A DNA stretch of 64,000 nucleotides, from positions 378,818 through 442,817 of the forward strand of contig CAJTYV010000001.1 in NCBI GenBank assembly GCA_910584195.1. Direction: 5' to 3'. How positions within the stretch are numbered: the first letter of the stretch is position 1; the number at the start of each line of letters is the position of its first letter. Positions 34,362-41,455 of this stretch are shown piece after piece. Under the pieces are notes generated by a model. The model was given only the letters and a program-made list of their open reading frames with translations. It ran no database searches and had not been told where the DNA came from. Both the position numbers and the translations under genes were made by a program. The stretch is from an uncultured Ruminococcus sp. GTDB lineage: Bacteria; Bacillota; Clostridia; Oscillospirales; Ruminococcaceae.

Positions 34362-35053
34362 GCTGATTCTTACCGAAAATGCCTGTTACAAGGCAGGCAG
34401 AACCATCACCGTCAAGGGCATTATGGTTCATTCCACCGGGGCGAACAACCCCAATCTGAAACGCTATGTGGGTCCCAATGACGGTCTGCTCGGTGAAAAC
34501 CAGTACGGCAATCACTGGAACACCTATCACCCCGGCGGCAGAGAAGTCTGCGTCCACGCTTTCATCGGCAAACTGGCAGACGGCACCATTGCCACATACC
34601 AGACACTTCCGTGGAATCACCGTGGATGGCACGCCGGAGGCAGCGCCAACAACACCCATATCGGCTTTGAAATCTGCGAGGACGGTCTTACGGATTACAC
34701 CTATTTCCAGAAGGTGTACCGTGAGGCCGTTGAACTTTGTGCCTACCTCTGCAAGGAGTATGGTCTCACCGAGCAGAATATCATCTGTCACTCCGAGGGC
34801 TACAAGCAGGGCGTCGCATCCAACCACGGTGATGTGATGCACTGGTTCCCAAAGCATGGCAAGAGCATGGATACCTTCCGTGCCGAGGTCAAGGCTCTGC
34901 TTGCTACCGATACCAAGGAGGACACCGAGGATATTGCCGAGCCTGTGGTGACCTATCCTGAAAAGCTGACCTCCGGCTATTACCGTGTGCGTAAGACTTT
35001 GTTGTGGTCAAGCATTTTTGTAACACTTATGGCTAAAAAATATCATTTATTGA

Positions 35054-35881
35054 TTAAGCTACCATTCTTGCTTCGTGCGGGGTAGCATAACCATTATAGC
35101 TATGCGGACGTACGTAATTGTATTCAACATATGCAAATTCTTCTACTGTCTGGTAGAGCGCCTCCTCTGTCTTAAATTCATGCAGATTTGTGCACTCATT
35201 TTTCAGAGTGTTGAAGTAACGTTCCATCGGCGCATTGTCGTATGGATATCCTGCCTTACTCATGCTCTGAGTTACATGAACTGATTCGCAGAATTCAACA
35301 AAAGCTTTTGACGTAAACTGTGAGCCCTGATCACTATGCAGAATCAGCTCTCCCTTTATTTCGGGCTGTGAATCCAGTGCTTTCTGCAGAGTACGTATGG
35401 CAAGATCGCTTGTAATGCCGCGGTCCGTAATACTGGCAATAACACTTCGGTCATGCAGGTCTATGATTGTGCAGTTATAGCGCACATCATGATCCGCAAG
35501 AAAGAGATATGTGAAATCAGTACACCATTTCCTGTTGATTTCGTCTGCAGTGAAGTCCTGTTTCAGCTTATTCTCAAATACCTTATGCGGCTTTCCATGC
35601 TCATATCCGGGTTTCTTCGGACGAACAATCGAATGAAGTCCCAGTTCCGTATTCATATATTTATGTATTGTTGTGGGACTATAAAAATAACCTTTACGCT
35701 TCAAATAGACTGTCATACTCCGGTATCCGTCAACGCCATTATGTGAGTGATAGATTTCCTTAATCTGTGCCTGTACCTCAGCTTTATGGGCATAGTAATC
35801 CGCCTTCCGGTGTTTCCGGTAGTTATAGTAAGCATTTGGACAGATGTTAAGCCGTCGAAGAAGCCAGCGCAAGCCAAACAA
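35054..35881 (-). CDS. IS3-family transposase OrfB (DDE)
   Basis: This frame encodes the catalytic part, 275 residues as read from TTG 35881, but the frame is open upstream into the end of OrfA. DDE residues are visible: WCTDFTY (Asp), HSDQGSQF (Asp) and NAPMERYFNTLKNE (Glu). The full enzyme is probably an OrfAB fusion made by a -1 shift on the A7 run at 35947-35953 (- strand CTAAAAAAAGCG), which leads into the OrfB frame as KKSGGILCKGNR...EAYRFIEQYY. It cuts and joins the IS ends. Confidence 0.9.
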   Translation of the reverse strand: MFGLRWLLRRLNICPNAYYNYRKHRKADYYAHKAEVQAQIKEIYHSHNGVDGYRSMTVYLKRKGYFYSPTTIHKYMNTELGLHSIVRPKKPGYEHGKPHKVFENKLKQDFTADEINRKWCTDFTYLFLADHDVRYNCTIIDLHDRSVIASITDRGITSDLAIRTLQKALDSQPEIKGELILHSDQGSQFTSKAFVEFCESVHVTQSMSKAGYPYDNAPMERYFNTLKNECTNLHEFKTEEALYQTVEEFAYVEYNYVRPHSYNGYATPHEARMVA

Positions 35882-35913
35882 CTTATAATACTGTTCAATA
35901 AACCGATAAGCCT

Positions 35914-36210
35914 CTAATCGATTTCCTTTGCAAAGAATGCCGCCGCTTTTTTTAGGAAGAGATTCTCCTTTTTTGCCTCTTCCAATTCTTTCCGCAGGCG
36001 CAGATTTTCTTTCATGATCTCCGCTTCATTGACAGAACCGGGGGATTGAAGGCTTGGGGTTTGGCATTCTTCTTTGAATTCGTTGCACCAGCGGCGGAGT
36101 GTCTCTTTGGATATGTTATACTCCTTGGTGATGCTATTGATCGTTCTTCCTTCTTCCAGACGGAGACGAATCAATTTCTTTTTAAATTCTGATGAATAAT
36201 TCTGTGGCAT
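35914..36210 (-). CDS. IS3-family OrfA (HTH)
   Basis: 98 residues: a helix-turn-helix of the transposase_8 type (FKKKLIRLRLEEGRTINSITKEYNISKETLRRWCNEF) followed by a leucine-zipper-like coiled coil (EAEIMKENLRLRKELEEAKKENLFLKKA). It binds IS ends and is fused to OrfB by frameshifting. The stop lies about 30 bases past the slippery A7. Confidence 0.9.
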   Translation of the reverse strand: MPQNYSSEFKKKLIRLRLEEGRTINSITKEYNISKETLRRWCNEFKEECQTPSLQSPGSVNEAEIMKENLRLRKELEEAKKENLFLKKAAAFFAKEID

Positions 36211-36596
36211 AATAAGTACCTCTTTTCTTTGTAGCTTGATTATATCTTATTAGCCACTGCTGTTACAACTTTATTATAGCACTTCACTTGGAAGGACAGC
36301 AAGTCCCAGATTGGAGCCTATCGCGTCCTTGCCAATGCAAAGGTGGCAGCGGACAAGAACCCCGGTACCTATGTGTTCACCAATGAGGGTGTTGCCATCT
36401 ATCCCACGGATGGTACTTCCGAGACCGGCACAGATGACTACCGCATTCATACGGTGGTCAAAGGTGATACTCTCTGGGATATTGCCACCCTGTATCTGGG
36501 CAAAGGCAGCCGATACCTGGAAATCAAGACCCTTAATGGTCTGAAGTCCAATGTCATCTACAGCGGTTGGAAACTGAAGATCCCCAACTAACCATG

Positions 36597-36641
36597 AAGC
36601 CCATCGAGGAGATAATTTCTCTTCGGTGGGCTTATTTTTTT
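36597..36641 (+). terminator. Rho-independent terminator after the lysin
   Basis: AAGCCCATCGAGGAGA pairs with TCTCTTCGGTGGGCTT across a short AT loop, followed by ATTTTTTT. It closes the lysis operon. Confidence 0.85.
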
Positions 36642-36656
36642 GCTGTTTTTCTGTTC

Positions 36657-36690
36657 AAATGCCGTTTTCACCTCCAGTGGGTAGTGAGGA
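36657..36690 (+). repeat. Second copy of the 19-mer motif
   Basis: GTTCAAA then TTCACCTCCAGTGGGTAGT, the same arrangement as at 4187-4217. Here it precedes the HTH/zinc-finger gene. Downstream bases (AGGAACCCACT) can pair with part of it (AGTGGGT). No known motif class. Confidence 0.5.
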
Positions 36691-36716
36691 AGCCCCTCGG
36701 ATTGGAGGAACCCACT

Positions 36717-37118
36717 ATGACGGATTTGCAGAAAGAACAAATCAAAACCTTGCGTTTACAGGGCATCGGCTATGTAAAAATCGGTGAAATGCTCGGTATT
36801 TCAGATAATACAGTACGCTCATTCTGCCGCCGAAACGGTCTGGGAGATACGGCAAAGAATACGGTTGCCTGCAAACAGTGCGGAAAGTTGACAAAGATCG
36901 TTCCCAAGCAGAAACCTCGAAAGTTCTGCTCGGACACTTGCCGGACTGCCTGGTGGAACAGCCACCCAGACTGCGTGGATCGGAAAACGGTTTATTCGTA
37001 CACCTGCGCCCACTGTGGTAAGCCATTCACTGCGTATGGTAATAGAGAGCGTAAATATTGTAGCCACGGCTGCTACATTGCCGACCGCTTCGGAGAGGAG
37101 TGTGGCTGCTGTGACTGA
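36717..37118 (+). CDS. HTH plus zinc-finger protein of the recombinase cassette
   Basis: ATG 36717 follows GGAGGAACCCACT and gives 133 residues. An N-terminal sigma-region-4-like helix-turn-helix (IKTLRLQGIGYVKIGEML, then GISDNTVRSFCRRNGL) is followed by two cysteine clusters: C..CGKL...C...CR near residues 55-80 and CAHCGKPF...G....YCSHGC near 100-122. The same layout is found at 63492-63905 in front of the second recombinase pair. It is a plausible DNA-binding control or directionality protein for the recombinases; this is an inference. Confidence 0.75.
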   Translation: MTDLQKEQIKTLRLQGIGYVKIGEMLGISDNTVRSFCRRNGLGDTAKNTVACKQCGKLTKIVPKQKPRKFCSDTCRTAWWNSHPDCVDRKTVYSYTCAHCGKPFTAYGNRERKYCSHGCYIADRFGEECGCCD

Positions 37119-37347
37119 TGCCTATCGTGCCAGACTGGAAGACTACCTGGCATCCATGCTCCAGGCAAAACGGATGCTGTCGTTGGGGATTATAACCCCG
37201 GAAGATTACGCCATAATTGATACAATGCAGCGCGAGGAATTTGGAATATCTTCGTGTAGTTTATATCGCGGGATTGACTTGATATATAGTGGTTTCAGAG
37301 GTAATATGTCACACTACGAGGAGGTGACAAAATGCCAAGAGCAATAA
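37111..37347 (+). CDS. Small SHOCT-like protein of the recombinase cassette
   Basis: I choose GTG 37111, ten bases after GGAGAGGAG, for 78 residues. The core RLEDYLASMLQAKRMLSLGIITPEDYAIIDTMQREEFGI resembles SHOCT-type short helices (LGIIT..DY..ID). The C-terminal 30 residues are encoded by the shared recombinase-site-like DNA and may not be conserved. The second cassette has the matching gene at 63323-63505. It overlaps both the HTH gene and the first recombinase gene. The function is unknown. Confidence 0.6.
   Translation: MTDAYRARLEDYLASMLQAKRMLSLGIITPEDYAIIDTMQREEFGISSCSLYRGIDLIYSGFRGNMSHYEEVTKCQEQ
37252..37317 (+). other. Recombinase-adjacent site (att-like candidate)
   Basis: TCGTGTAGT (37252) and TTTCAGAGGTAATATGT (37293) repeat with identical spacing at 15851 and 15892. 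The stretch CTTGATATA followed by GGTTTCAGAG is matched in the second cassette on the - strand at about 63332-63306 (CTTGATATA.....GGTTTAGAG). Sites recognised by large serine recombinases often adjoin their gene. Start-proximal promoter DNA is the alternative. Confidence 0.45.
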
Positions 37348-38633
37348 CCATTGTACCAAAACCACCGAAACTGGAACAGAAAAAGCGAGTTGCAGCCTAT
37401 GCCCGTGTGTCGAGCGGCAAAGATGCCATGCTCCACTCGCTGTCCGCACAGGTCAGCTATTACAGCGACCTCATCCAGAATCACGATGACTGGCTCTATG
37501 TTGGCGTGTACGCCGATGAAGCCAAGACCGGCACCAAGGAATCCAGAGCAGATTTTCAGAGACTGATCGCTGACTGCCGTGCCGGAAAAATCGATATGGT
37601 GATAACCAAGTCCATCTCCCGCTTTGCGCGAAATACGGTCACGCTGTTGCAGACCGTTCGTGATTTCAAAGCCTGGGAGGTGGACATTTTCTTTGAGGAG
37701 CAGAACATCCACACCATGAGCGGTGACGGCGAACTGATGATGACCATTCTGGCGTCCTACGCACAGGAAGAAAGCCGCTCCGCAAGTGAGAACCAGAAAT
37801 GGCGTATCAAGAGGAACTTCGAGGAAGGGATGCCCTGGAACAGGGCCATGCTCGGATATCGGCTGAAGAACGGTCGGTACGAGATCATCCCAGAGGAAGC
37901 GGACCTTGTCCGCCGCATTTATGATGAGTACCTTTCCGGCGATGGCTACCTTGCCATTGCCAAACGGCTGAATGAGGATGGCATCCCGTCACGCTTCGGA
38001 AAGCAATGGGGTCAATCAGTGATTTCCAAGATACTCAGCAATTACACCTATACGGGAAATCTGATTTTACAGAAGACCTTCCGTGAGAACCACATTACCA
38101 AAAAGACCATCGTTAACAACGGCGAACTTCCGAAGTACCACGCAGAGGATGCCCACGACGCCATTATCGACATGGAGACCTTCCAGGCGGTGCAGGCAGA
38201 AAAAGCACGACGAGCGGCTCGGTTCATCAAGAAGCCAACACCCAAGAAAACATACCCGTTCACAAGCCTTCTGGTCTGCGACGGCTGCGGAAAAAACTAT
38301 CGGCGCAAGGTCACAAAAACGGGTCCTGTCTGGGTCTGCGGCACCTTCAATTCAATGGGCAAAGCCGCCTGTGCTTCCAAGCAAATCCCCGAAGAAACCC
38401 TGCAGGCAGTGGCCGCAGAAGTGCTTGGGCAGATGGATTTTTCAGAGGAATTACTCCGCAGGCTGATAAAGAGCATCCTGGTCTGCAATGAAAATGTATT
38501 GATTTTCCGCTTCTATGACGGCTCGGAAATCACACGAAAATGGAAAGATCGCTCACGCAGCCAAAGTTGGACGGACGAGATGAAAGCAACCGCCCGTCAG
38601 AAAGCCCTGGAAAGGAGGAATCAGAATGCCTAA
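37332..38633 (+). CDS. Serine recombinase 1 of the prophage cassette
   Basis: The 433-residue large serine recombinase has the resolvase domain with the nucleophile in AAYARVSS near residue 27. It also has KTGTKESRADFQRL, the ITKSISRFARNT helix near 95, and YAQEESRSASEN. The recombinase domain (about 165-270) and a zinc ribbon (CDGCGKNYRRK.....WVCGTF....AC) near 315-350 follow. It lacks the long C-terminal coiled coil of its partner. The gene overlaps the small protein before it and the second recombinase after it, so all are co-expressed. Confidence 0.93.
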   Translation: MPRAITIVPKPPKLEQKKRVAAYARVSSGKDAMLHSLSAQVSYYSDLIQNHDDWLYVGVYADEAKTGTKESRADFQRLIADCRAGKIDMVITKSISRFARNTVTLLQTVRDFKAWEVDIFFEEQNIHTMSGDGELMMTILASYAQEESRSASENQKWRIKRNFEEGMPWNRAMLGYRLKNGRYEIIPEEADLVRRIYDEYLSGDGYLAIAKRLNEDGIPSRFGKQWGQSVISKILSNYTYTGNLILQKTFRENHITKKTIVNNGELPKYHAEDAHDAIIDMETFQAVQAEKARRAARFIKKPTPKKTYPFTSLLVCDGCGKNYRRKVTKTGPVWVCGTFNSMGKAACASKQIPEETLQAVAAEVLGQMDFSEELLRRLIKSILVCNENVLIFRFYDGSEITRKWKDRSRSQSWTDEMKATARQKALERRNQNA

Positions 38634-40206
38634 AGTTACAATGATACCCGCAACCATAAACCCACTGACGCACCTGCCTTCGGTAGCAGCACGGAAAAGA
38701 CGTGTCGCCGGATACGCCCGTGTTTCTACCGACAGCGATGAGCAGTTCACCAGTTATGCGGCGCAGGTTGATTATTACACCAAGTTCATACAGTCAAAGC
38801 CGGAATGGGAGTTCGTAAAAGTCTATACGGACGAGGGTATTTCCGGCACTAACACCAAGCGCCGTGAGGGTTTCAAAGAAATGATCACCGATGCCCTGGA
38901 CGGCAAAATTGACCTCATCGTTACCAAGTCGGTCAGCCGATTTGCGAGAAATACGGTCGACAGCCTGGTAACCATCCGAAAGCTGAAAGAGAACGGCGTG
39001 GAGTGCTACTTTGAAAAAGAGGGCATCTACACCTTTGACGGCAAGGGCGAATTGCTCATCACCATCATGTCCTCTCTGGCGCAGGAAGAAAGCCGCAGCA
39101 TTTCCGAAAACATCACTTGGGGACAGCGCAAGAGCTTCTCCGATGGCAAAGTGCATCTGCCGTACAAACGCTTCCTCGGCTATGAAAAGGGCGAGGACGG
39201 ACGGCCTGCGGTTGTCGAAAGCGAAGCAAGGGTCGTAAAGCTGATTTACGGGCTTTTCCTTGAGGGCAAGACCCAGGCAGGCATTTGCAAGTACCTGGAG
39301 GAATTGGGCATCCCGTCACCGGGCGGCAAGCAGACATGGAGCAAGACCACGATCACCAGTATCCTTCAGAATGAGAAATACAAGGGTGATGCACTGCTCC
39401 AGAAGAAATTCACGGTAGATTTTCTGGAAAAGAAAATGAAGCCCAACGAGGGTGAAGTCCCACAGTATTATGTGACGGGCAGTCATCCCGCCATCATTGA
39501 GCCGGACGAATGGGAGCAGGTGCAGGCGGAGTTTGCCAGACGGAAGACCCTGGGCAAAGCCTACAGCGGCAAAAGCGTCCTTTCTGCCAAACTGGTCTGC
39601 GAGGATTGCGGTGCCTTCTTCGGTCCCAAGGTATGGCACTCCACTGACCAGTACCGTCGCACCATTTGGCAGTGTAACGGCAAATTTGCAAACGAGGAAC
39701 GCTGCCACACTCCCGTAGTGGACACCGAAACCATACAGCGGCTTTTCATAAAAGCCTACAATCTGATGATGCAGCATCGGGTGCAGATCATTAAGCAGTG
39801 TGAAGCGTGGCGTGCGCGGCTGATGGATTTCGGAACACTGGATGCCGACATTGAACGGCAGCTTGAAGAGACCCAGGTTGTTGCCGAACTGGTCAAAGCG
39901 GCAGTCAAGGAAAACGCATCCACGGCACAGTCCCAGGAAGCCTACCTTAAAAAGTATGAGGCCCTCACCGAACGGTACGAGAAGGCGGCTGCGGAACTGG
40001 AGCGGTTGCAAAGCCTACGCACCGCCCGAAGCCAACAGGACAAAAAGATGGCACTTTATATCCGCACCCTCAAGAAACAGCCAGAAGTGATGCATGACTG
40101 GAACGACACCATCTGGACGGTGATGATTGAAAAGGCCATTGTTCACAAGGATGGACAAATCACATTTGTTTTCCAGAACGGCACGGAAACCAAGGTCGGA
40201 GCGTAA
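38626..40206 (+). CDS. Serine recombinase 2 of the prophage cassette
   Basis: The 526-residue protein is a full large serine recombinase: nucleophile in AGYARVSTD near residue 30, DEGISGTNTKRREGF near 68, ITKSVSRFARNT? form VTKSVSRFARNT near 105, and SLAQEESRSISENI. It also has the recombinase domain (180-290), a zinc ribbon with CEDCGAFFG....W.C near 325-365, and a C-terminal coiled coil (400-480) used for synapsis control. Its closest relative in the window is the one at 60273-61871. It overlaps recombinase 1 by eight bases. Confidence 0.94.
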   Translation: MPKVTMIPATINPLTHLPSVAARKRRVAGYARVSTDSDEQFTSYAAQVDYYTKFIQSKPEWEFVKVYTDEGISGTNTKRREGFKEMITDALDGKIDLIVTKSVSRFARNTVDSLVTIRKLKENGVECYFEKEGIYTFDGKGELLITIMSSLAQEESRSISENITWGQRKSFSDGKVHLPYKRFLGYEKGEDGRPAVVESEARVVKLIYGLFLEGKTQAGICKYLEELGIPSPGGKQTWSKTTITSILQNEKYKGDALLQKKFTVDFLEKKMKPNEGEVPQYYVTGSHPAIIEPDEWEQVQAEFARRKTLGKAYSGKSVLSAKLVCEDCGAFFGPKVWHSTDQYRRTIWQCNGKFANEERCHTPVVDTETIQRLFIKAYNLMMQHRVQIIKQCEAWRARLMDFGTLDADIERQLEETQVVAELVKAAVKENASTAQSQEAYLKKYEALTERYEKAAAELERLQSLRTARSQQDKKMALYIRTLKKQPEVMHDWNDTIWTVMIEKAIVHKDGQITFVFQNGTETKVGA

Positions 40207-40222
40207 CTGCTCCGGCTTTTTT
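40195..40222 (+). terminator. Terminator of the recombinase operon
   Basis: GTCGGAGC and GCTCCGGC pair around GTAACT and run into CTTTTTTC, overlapping the last codons of recombinase 2. Confidence 0.8.
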
Positions 40223-40403
40223 CTTTGCCGAGGAATAATTAAAAGATGCACACCCCTTGGCTCAAAATGCACACCCCACAGACCTTTCGTTAAATGGTAT
40301 AGAGGGGTAAAACGGAAAAGGCTCCACGGTGACAATTTCAGAATCACCGTAGAGCCTGTTATCGTTAAAAAGTATATGAAAACCCTTGCAAATAGGAGCT
40401 TTT
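40207..40403. other. Junction between prophage and host DNA
   Basis: No gene is visible. A direct repeat of GCACACCCC (40246 and 40268 regions) and a hairpin GGCTC-ACGGTGA / TCACCGT-GAGCC (40320-40356) occur here. The right prophage end must lie in or close to this gap, because GC-rich phage DNA stops and AT-rich host DNA with tRNA-Pro begins. I could not define an att core. Confidence 0.4.
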
Positions 40404-40460
40404 ACAAAAAGAAACTGGACACCAATCAAGATACCCATTGTATCAAAATTGGTGTCCAGT
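40404..40460 (-). terminator. Terminator of tRNA-Pro
   Basis: ACTGGACACCAAT and ATTGGTGTCCAGT form a perfect 13-bp stem, with an inner GATAC/GTATC stem. Read on the - strand it ends in TTTCTTTTTG. It begins three bases after the tRNA 3' end. Confidence 0.85.
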
Positions 40461-40462
40461 TA

Positions 40463-40538
40463 TGGTCTGAGTGACGGGACTTGAACCCACGGCCTCTACC
40501 ACCCCAAGGTAGCGCGCTACCAACTGCGCCACACCCAG
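40463..40538 (-). tRNA. tRNA-Pro (GGG)
   Basis: On the - strand the 76-nt cloverleaf starts CTGGGTG and ends CACTCAG-A-CCA, so the CCA is encoded. The anticodon stem CTACC/GGTAG closes a TTGGGGT loop, giving anticodon GGG after U33. The T arm has GGGTTCAAGTCCC. A promoter and terminator flank it. Confidence 0.95.
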
Positions 40539-40600
40539 ACAAACGGGGATAAATTGAATTTTAAGTAACTTATTAACATTCCTCTTATTCAACGTTATTA

Positions 40601-40629
40601 ATTATATCACTTTTATAATAAAAAGTCAA
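40601..40629 (-). promoter_or_regulatory. Promoter of tRNA-Pro
   Basis: On the - strand TTGACT, 17 bases and TATAAT lie about 60 bases upstream of the tRNA start. Confidence 0.8.
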
Positions 40630-40718
40630 GCATTTTTCGTACGCAAATACATATTTTTTTATTTTAACATAATTCTTATTAAAACAAAAATATGATTATC
40701 ATTTATTTAAGGTAAACG

Positions 40719-40745
40719 TTAGCACTCACTGGCGGAGAGTGCTAA
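40719..40745 (+). promoter_or_regulatory. CIRCE element (HrcA operator)
   Basis: TTAGCACTC, nine bases, GAGTGCTAA: a perfect match to the CIRCE consensus. HrcA bound here represses heat-shock genes; the hsp20 gene starts about 155 bases downstream. It lies upstream of the promoter I can see, so a second promoter further left, or roadblock control, is possible. Confidence 0.95.
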
Positions 40746-40778
40746 TTTTCATCTTTTTTTCACATATCTATTGAATTT

Positions 40779-40806
40779 TTAACATAAAGCAGAAGTATTA
40801 TATAAT
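40779..40806 (+). promoter_or_regulatory. Promoter of hsp20
   Basis: TTAACA, 16 bases, TATAAT, about 95 bases before the hsp20 start. Confidence 0.55.
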
Positions 40807-40822
40807 CATCAAAAGGAAAGAG

Positions 40823-40870
40823 ATGATTCCAATGGAATATGAATATTACTTTGCAAAATGCATAAAATAA
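40823..40870 (+). CDS. Possible 15-residue leader peptide before hsp20
   Basis: After AAAGGAAAGAG an ATG opens a 15-codon frame rich in Tyr and ending YYFAKCIK, with a stop 30 bases before hsp20. The strong ribosome site suggests it is translated. A role in regulation is an inference; it could be chance. Confidence 0.35.
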   Translation: MIPMEYEYYFAKCIK

Positions 40871-40900
40871 AACCATAAAAACTTTTGGAGGTAATTAATT

Positions 40901-41329
40901 ATGATGTACGGAATGACACCCTTTACGCGAAACGCGTTCAGCCTTTTTAACGCTTTGGATGATTTTGACAAAGATTTTTTTAACGGCAGCATGACCATTA
41001 ATAGCTGCCGTACGGACATTCGGGACGCCGGTGACAAATATATTATGGAATCTGAGCTTCCGGGCTTTGAAAAGGAAGACATTAAGCTTGATATAAACGG
41101 AGATTATCTGGTTATTTCAGCAGAAAAAAAGACTGAGCAGGAAAATCAGGCTGATGATGGAAGATATATTCGCCGTGAACGTACAATAGGTTCATATAAA
41201 AGGAGTTTTGGGATTTCAGATGTCAATGCCGAAGACATTTCAGCTGAATACAAAAACGGAATCCTTACGATAGAACTGCCAAAGAAAAAGGCACGCGAGG
41301 CTGTATCAAAAAGACTTGAAATCAAGTGA
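40901..41329 (+). CDS. Small heat-shock protein Hsp20/Hsp18
   Basis: The 142-residue protein has the alpha-crystallin domain (residues about 35-130): YIMESELPGFEKEDIKLDINGDYLVISAEK, RRERTIGSYKRSFGI and the end motif NGILTIELPKKKA. The N-terminus MTPFTRNAFSLFNALDDFDKDF is typical of clostridial Hsp18. It binds unfolding proteins as an ATP-independent chaperone in the cytoplasm. A GGAGG site stands 10 bases before the ATGATG start, and a CIRCE element upstream points to HrcA control. Confidence 0.95.
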   Translation: MMYGMTPFTRNAFSLFNALDDFDKDFFNGSMTINSCRTDIRDAGDKYIMESELPGFEKEDIKLDINGDYLVISAEKKTEQENQADDGRYIRRERTIGSYKRSFGISDVNAEDISAEYKNGILTIELPKKKAREAVSKRLEIK

Positions 41330-41407
41330 TAATATACTGAAAACCATTCTTTCTGGATTTTTTTATAATGAATGGCTTTACCTTAACATGATGACCTGAG
41401 AACAGTC

Positions 41408-41446
41408 AAAACCTGTCTGCACATTTTCTGTGCGGACAGGTTTTTG
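41408..41446. terminator. Bidirectional terminator between hsp20 and corA
   Basis: AAACCTGTCTGCACA pairs with TGTGCGGACAGGTTT around TTTTC; A- and T-runs on both sides let it serve both converging genes. Confidence 0.9.
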
Positions 41447-41455
41447 AGGTTGTAT

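Larger units (their letters stand above)
35000..36286 (-). mobile_element. IS3-family insertion sequence (1287 bp)
   Basis: The element starts TGTTGTGG and ends in a segment whose reverse complement starts TGAAGTGC. Both ends hold TTGTAACA at offset 18 and TGGCTAA at offset 30, so they are imperfect terminal inverted repeats. The 3-bp duplication CTT flanks it at 34997-34999 and 36287-36289. It carries two overlapping transposase frames on the - strand. Length and layout fit the IS3 family. Confidence 0.9.
34348..36591 (+). pseudogene. N-acetylmuramoyl-L-alanine amidase (lysin), split by IS3 element
   Basis: Bases 34348-34999 encode an amidase_2 domain: GIMVHSTGANNP (zinc His), HWNTYHPGGREVCVHAFIG, WHAGG..NNTHIGFEIC and NHGDVMHWFP. 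The frame is broken after VRKT by an IS element. It resumes at 36290 as WKDSKSQIGAYRVLANAKVA, continuing to a LysM-type end (VVKGDTLWDIATLYLGKGSRYLEIKTLNGL). Removing the IS and one CTT copy gives 652 + 302 = 954 bases, exactly 318 codons. The prophage lysin is thus inactivated by insertion, though clean excision would restore it. Start 34348 has GAGGAGG eight bases upstream; 34345 is possible. Confidence 0.9.

Noticed and set aside
40207..40600. tRNA-Pro as the prophage attachment site
   Set aside because: The tRNA is complete and no duplicate of its end is visible near the prophage edge. Serine recombinases usually do not target tRNA genes. The left end is outside the window.
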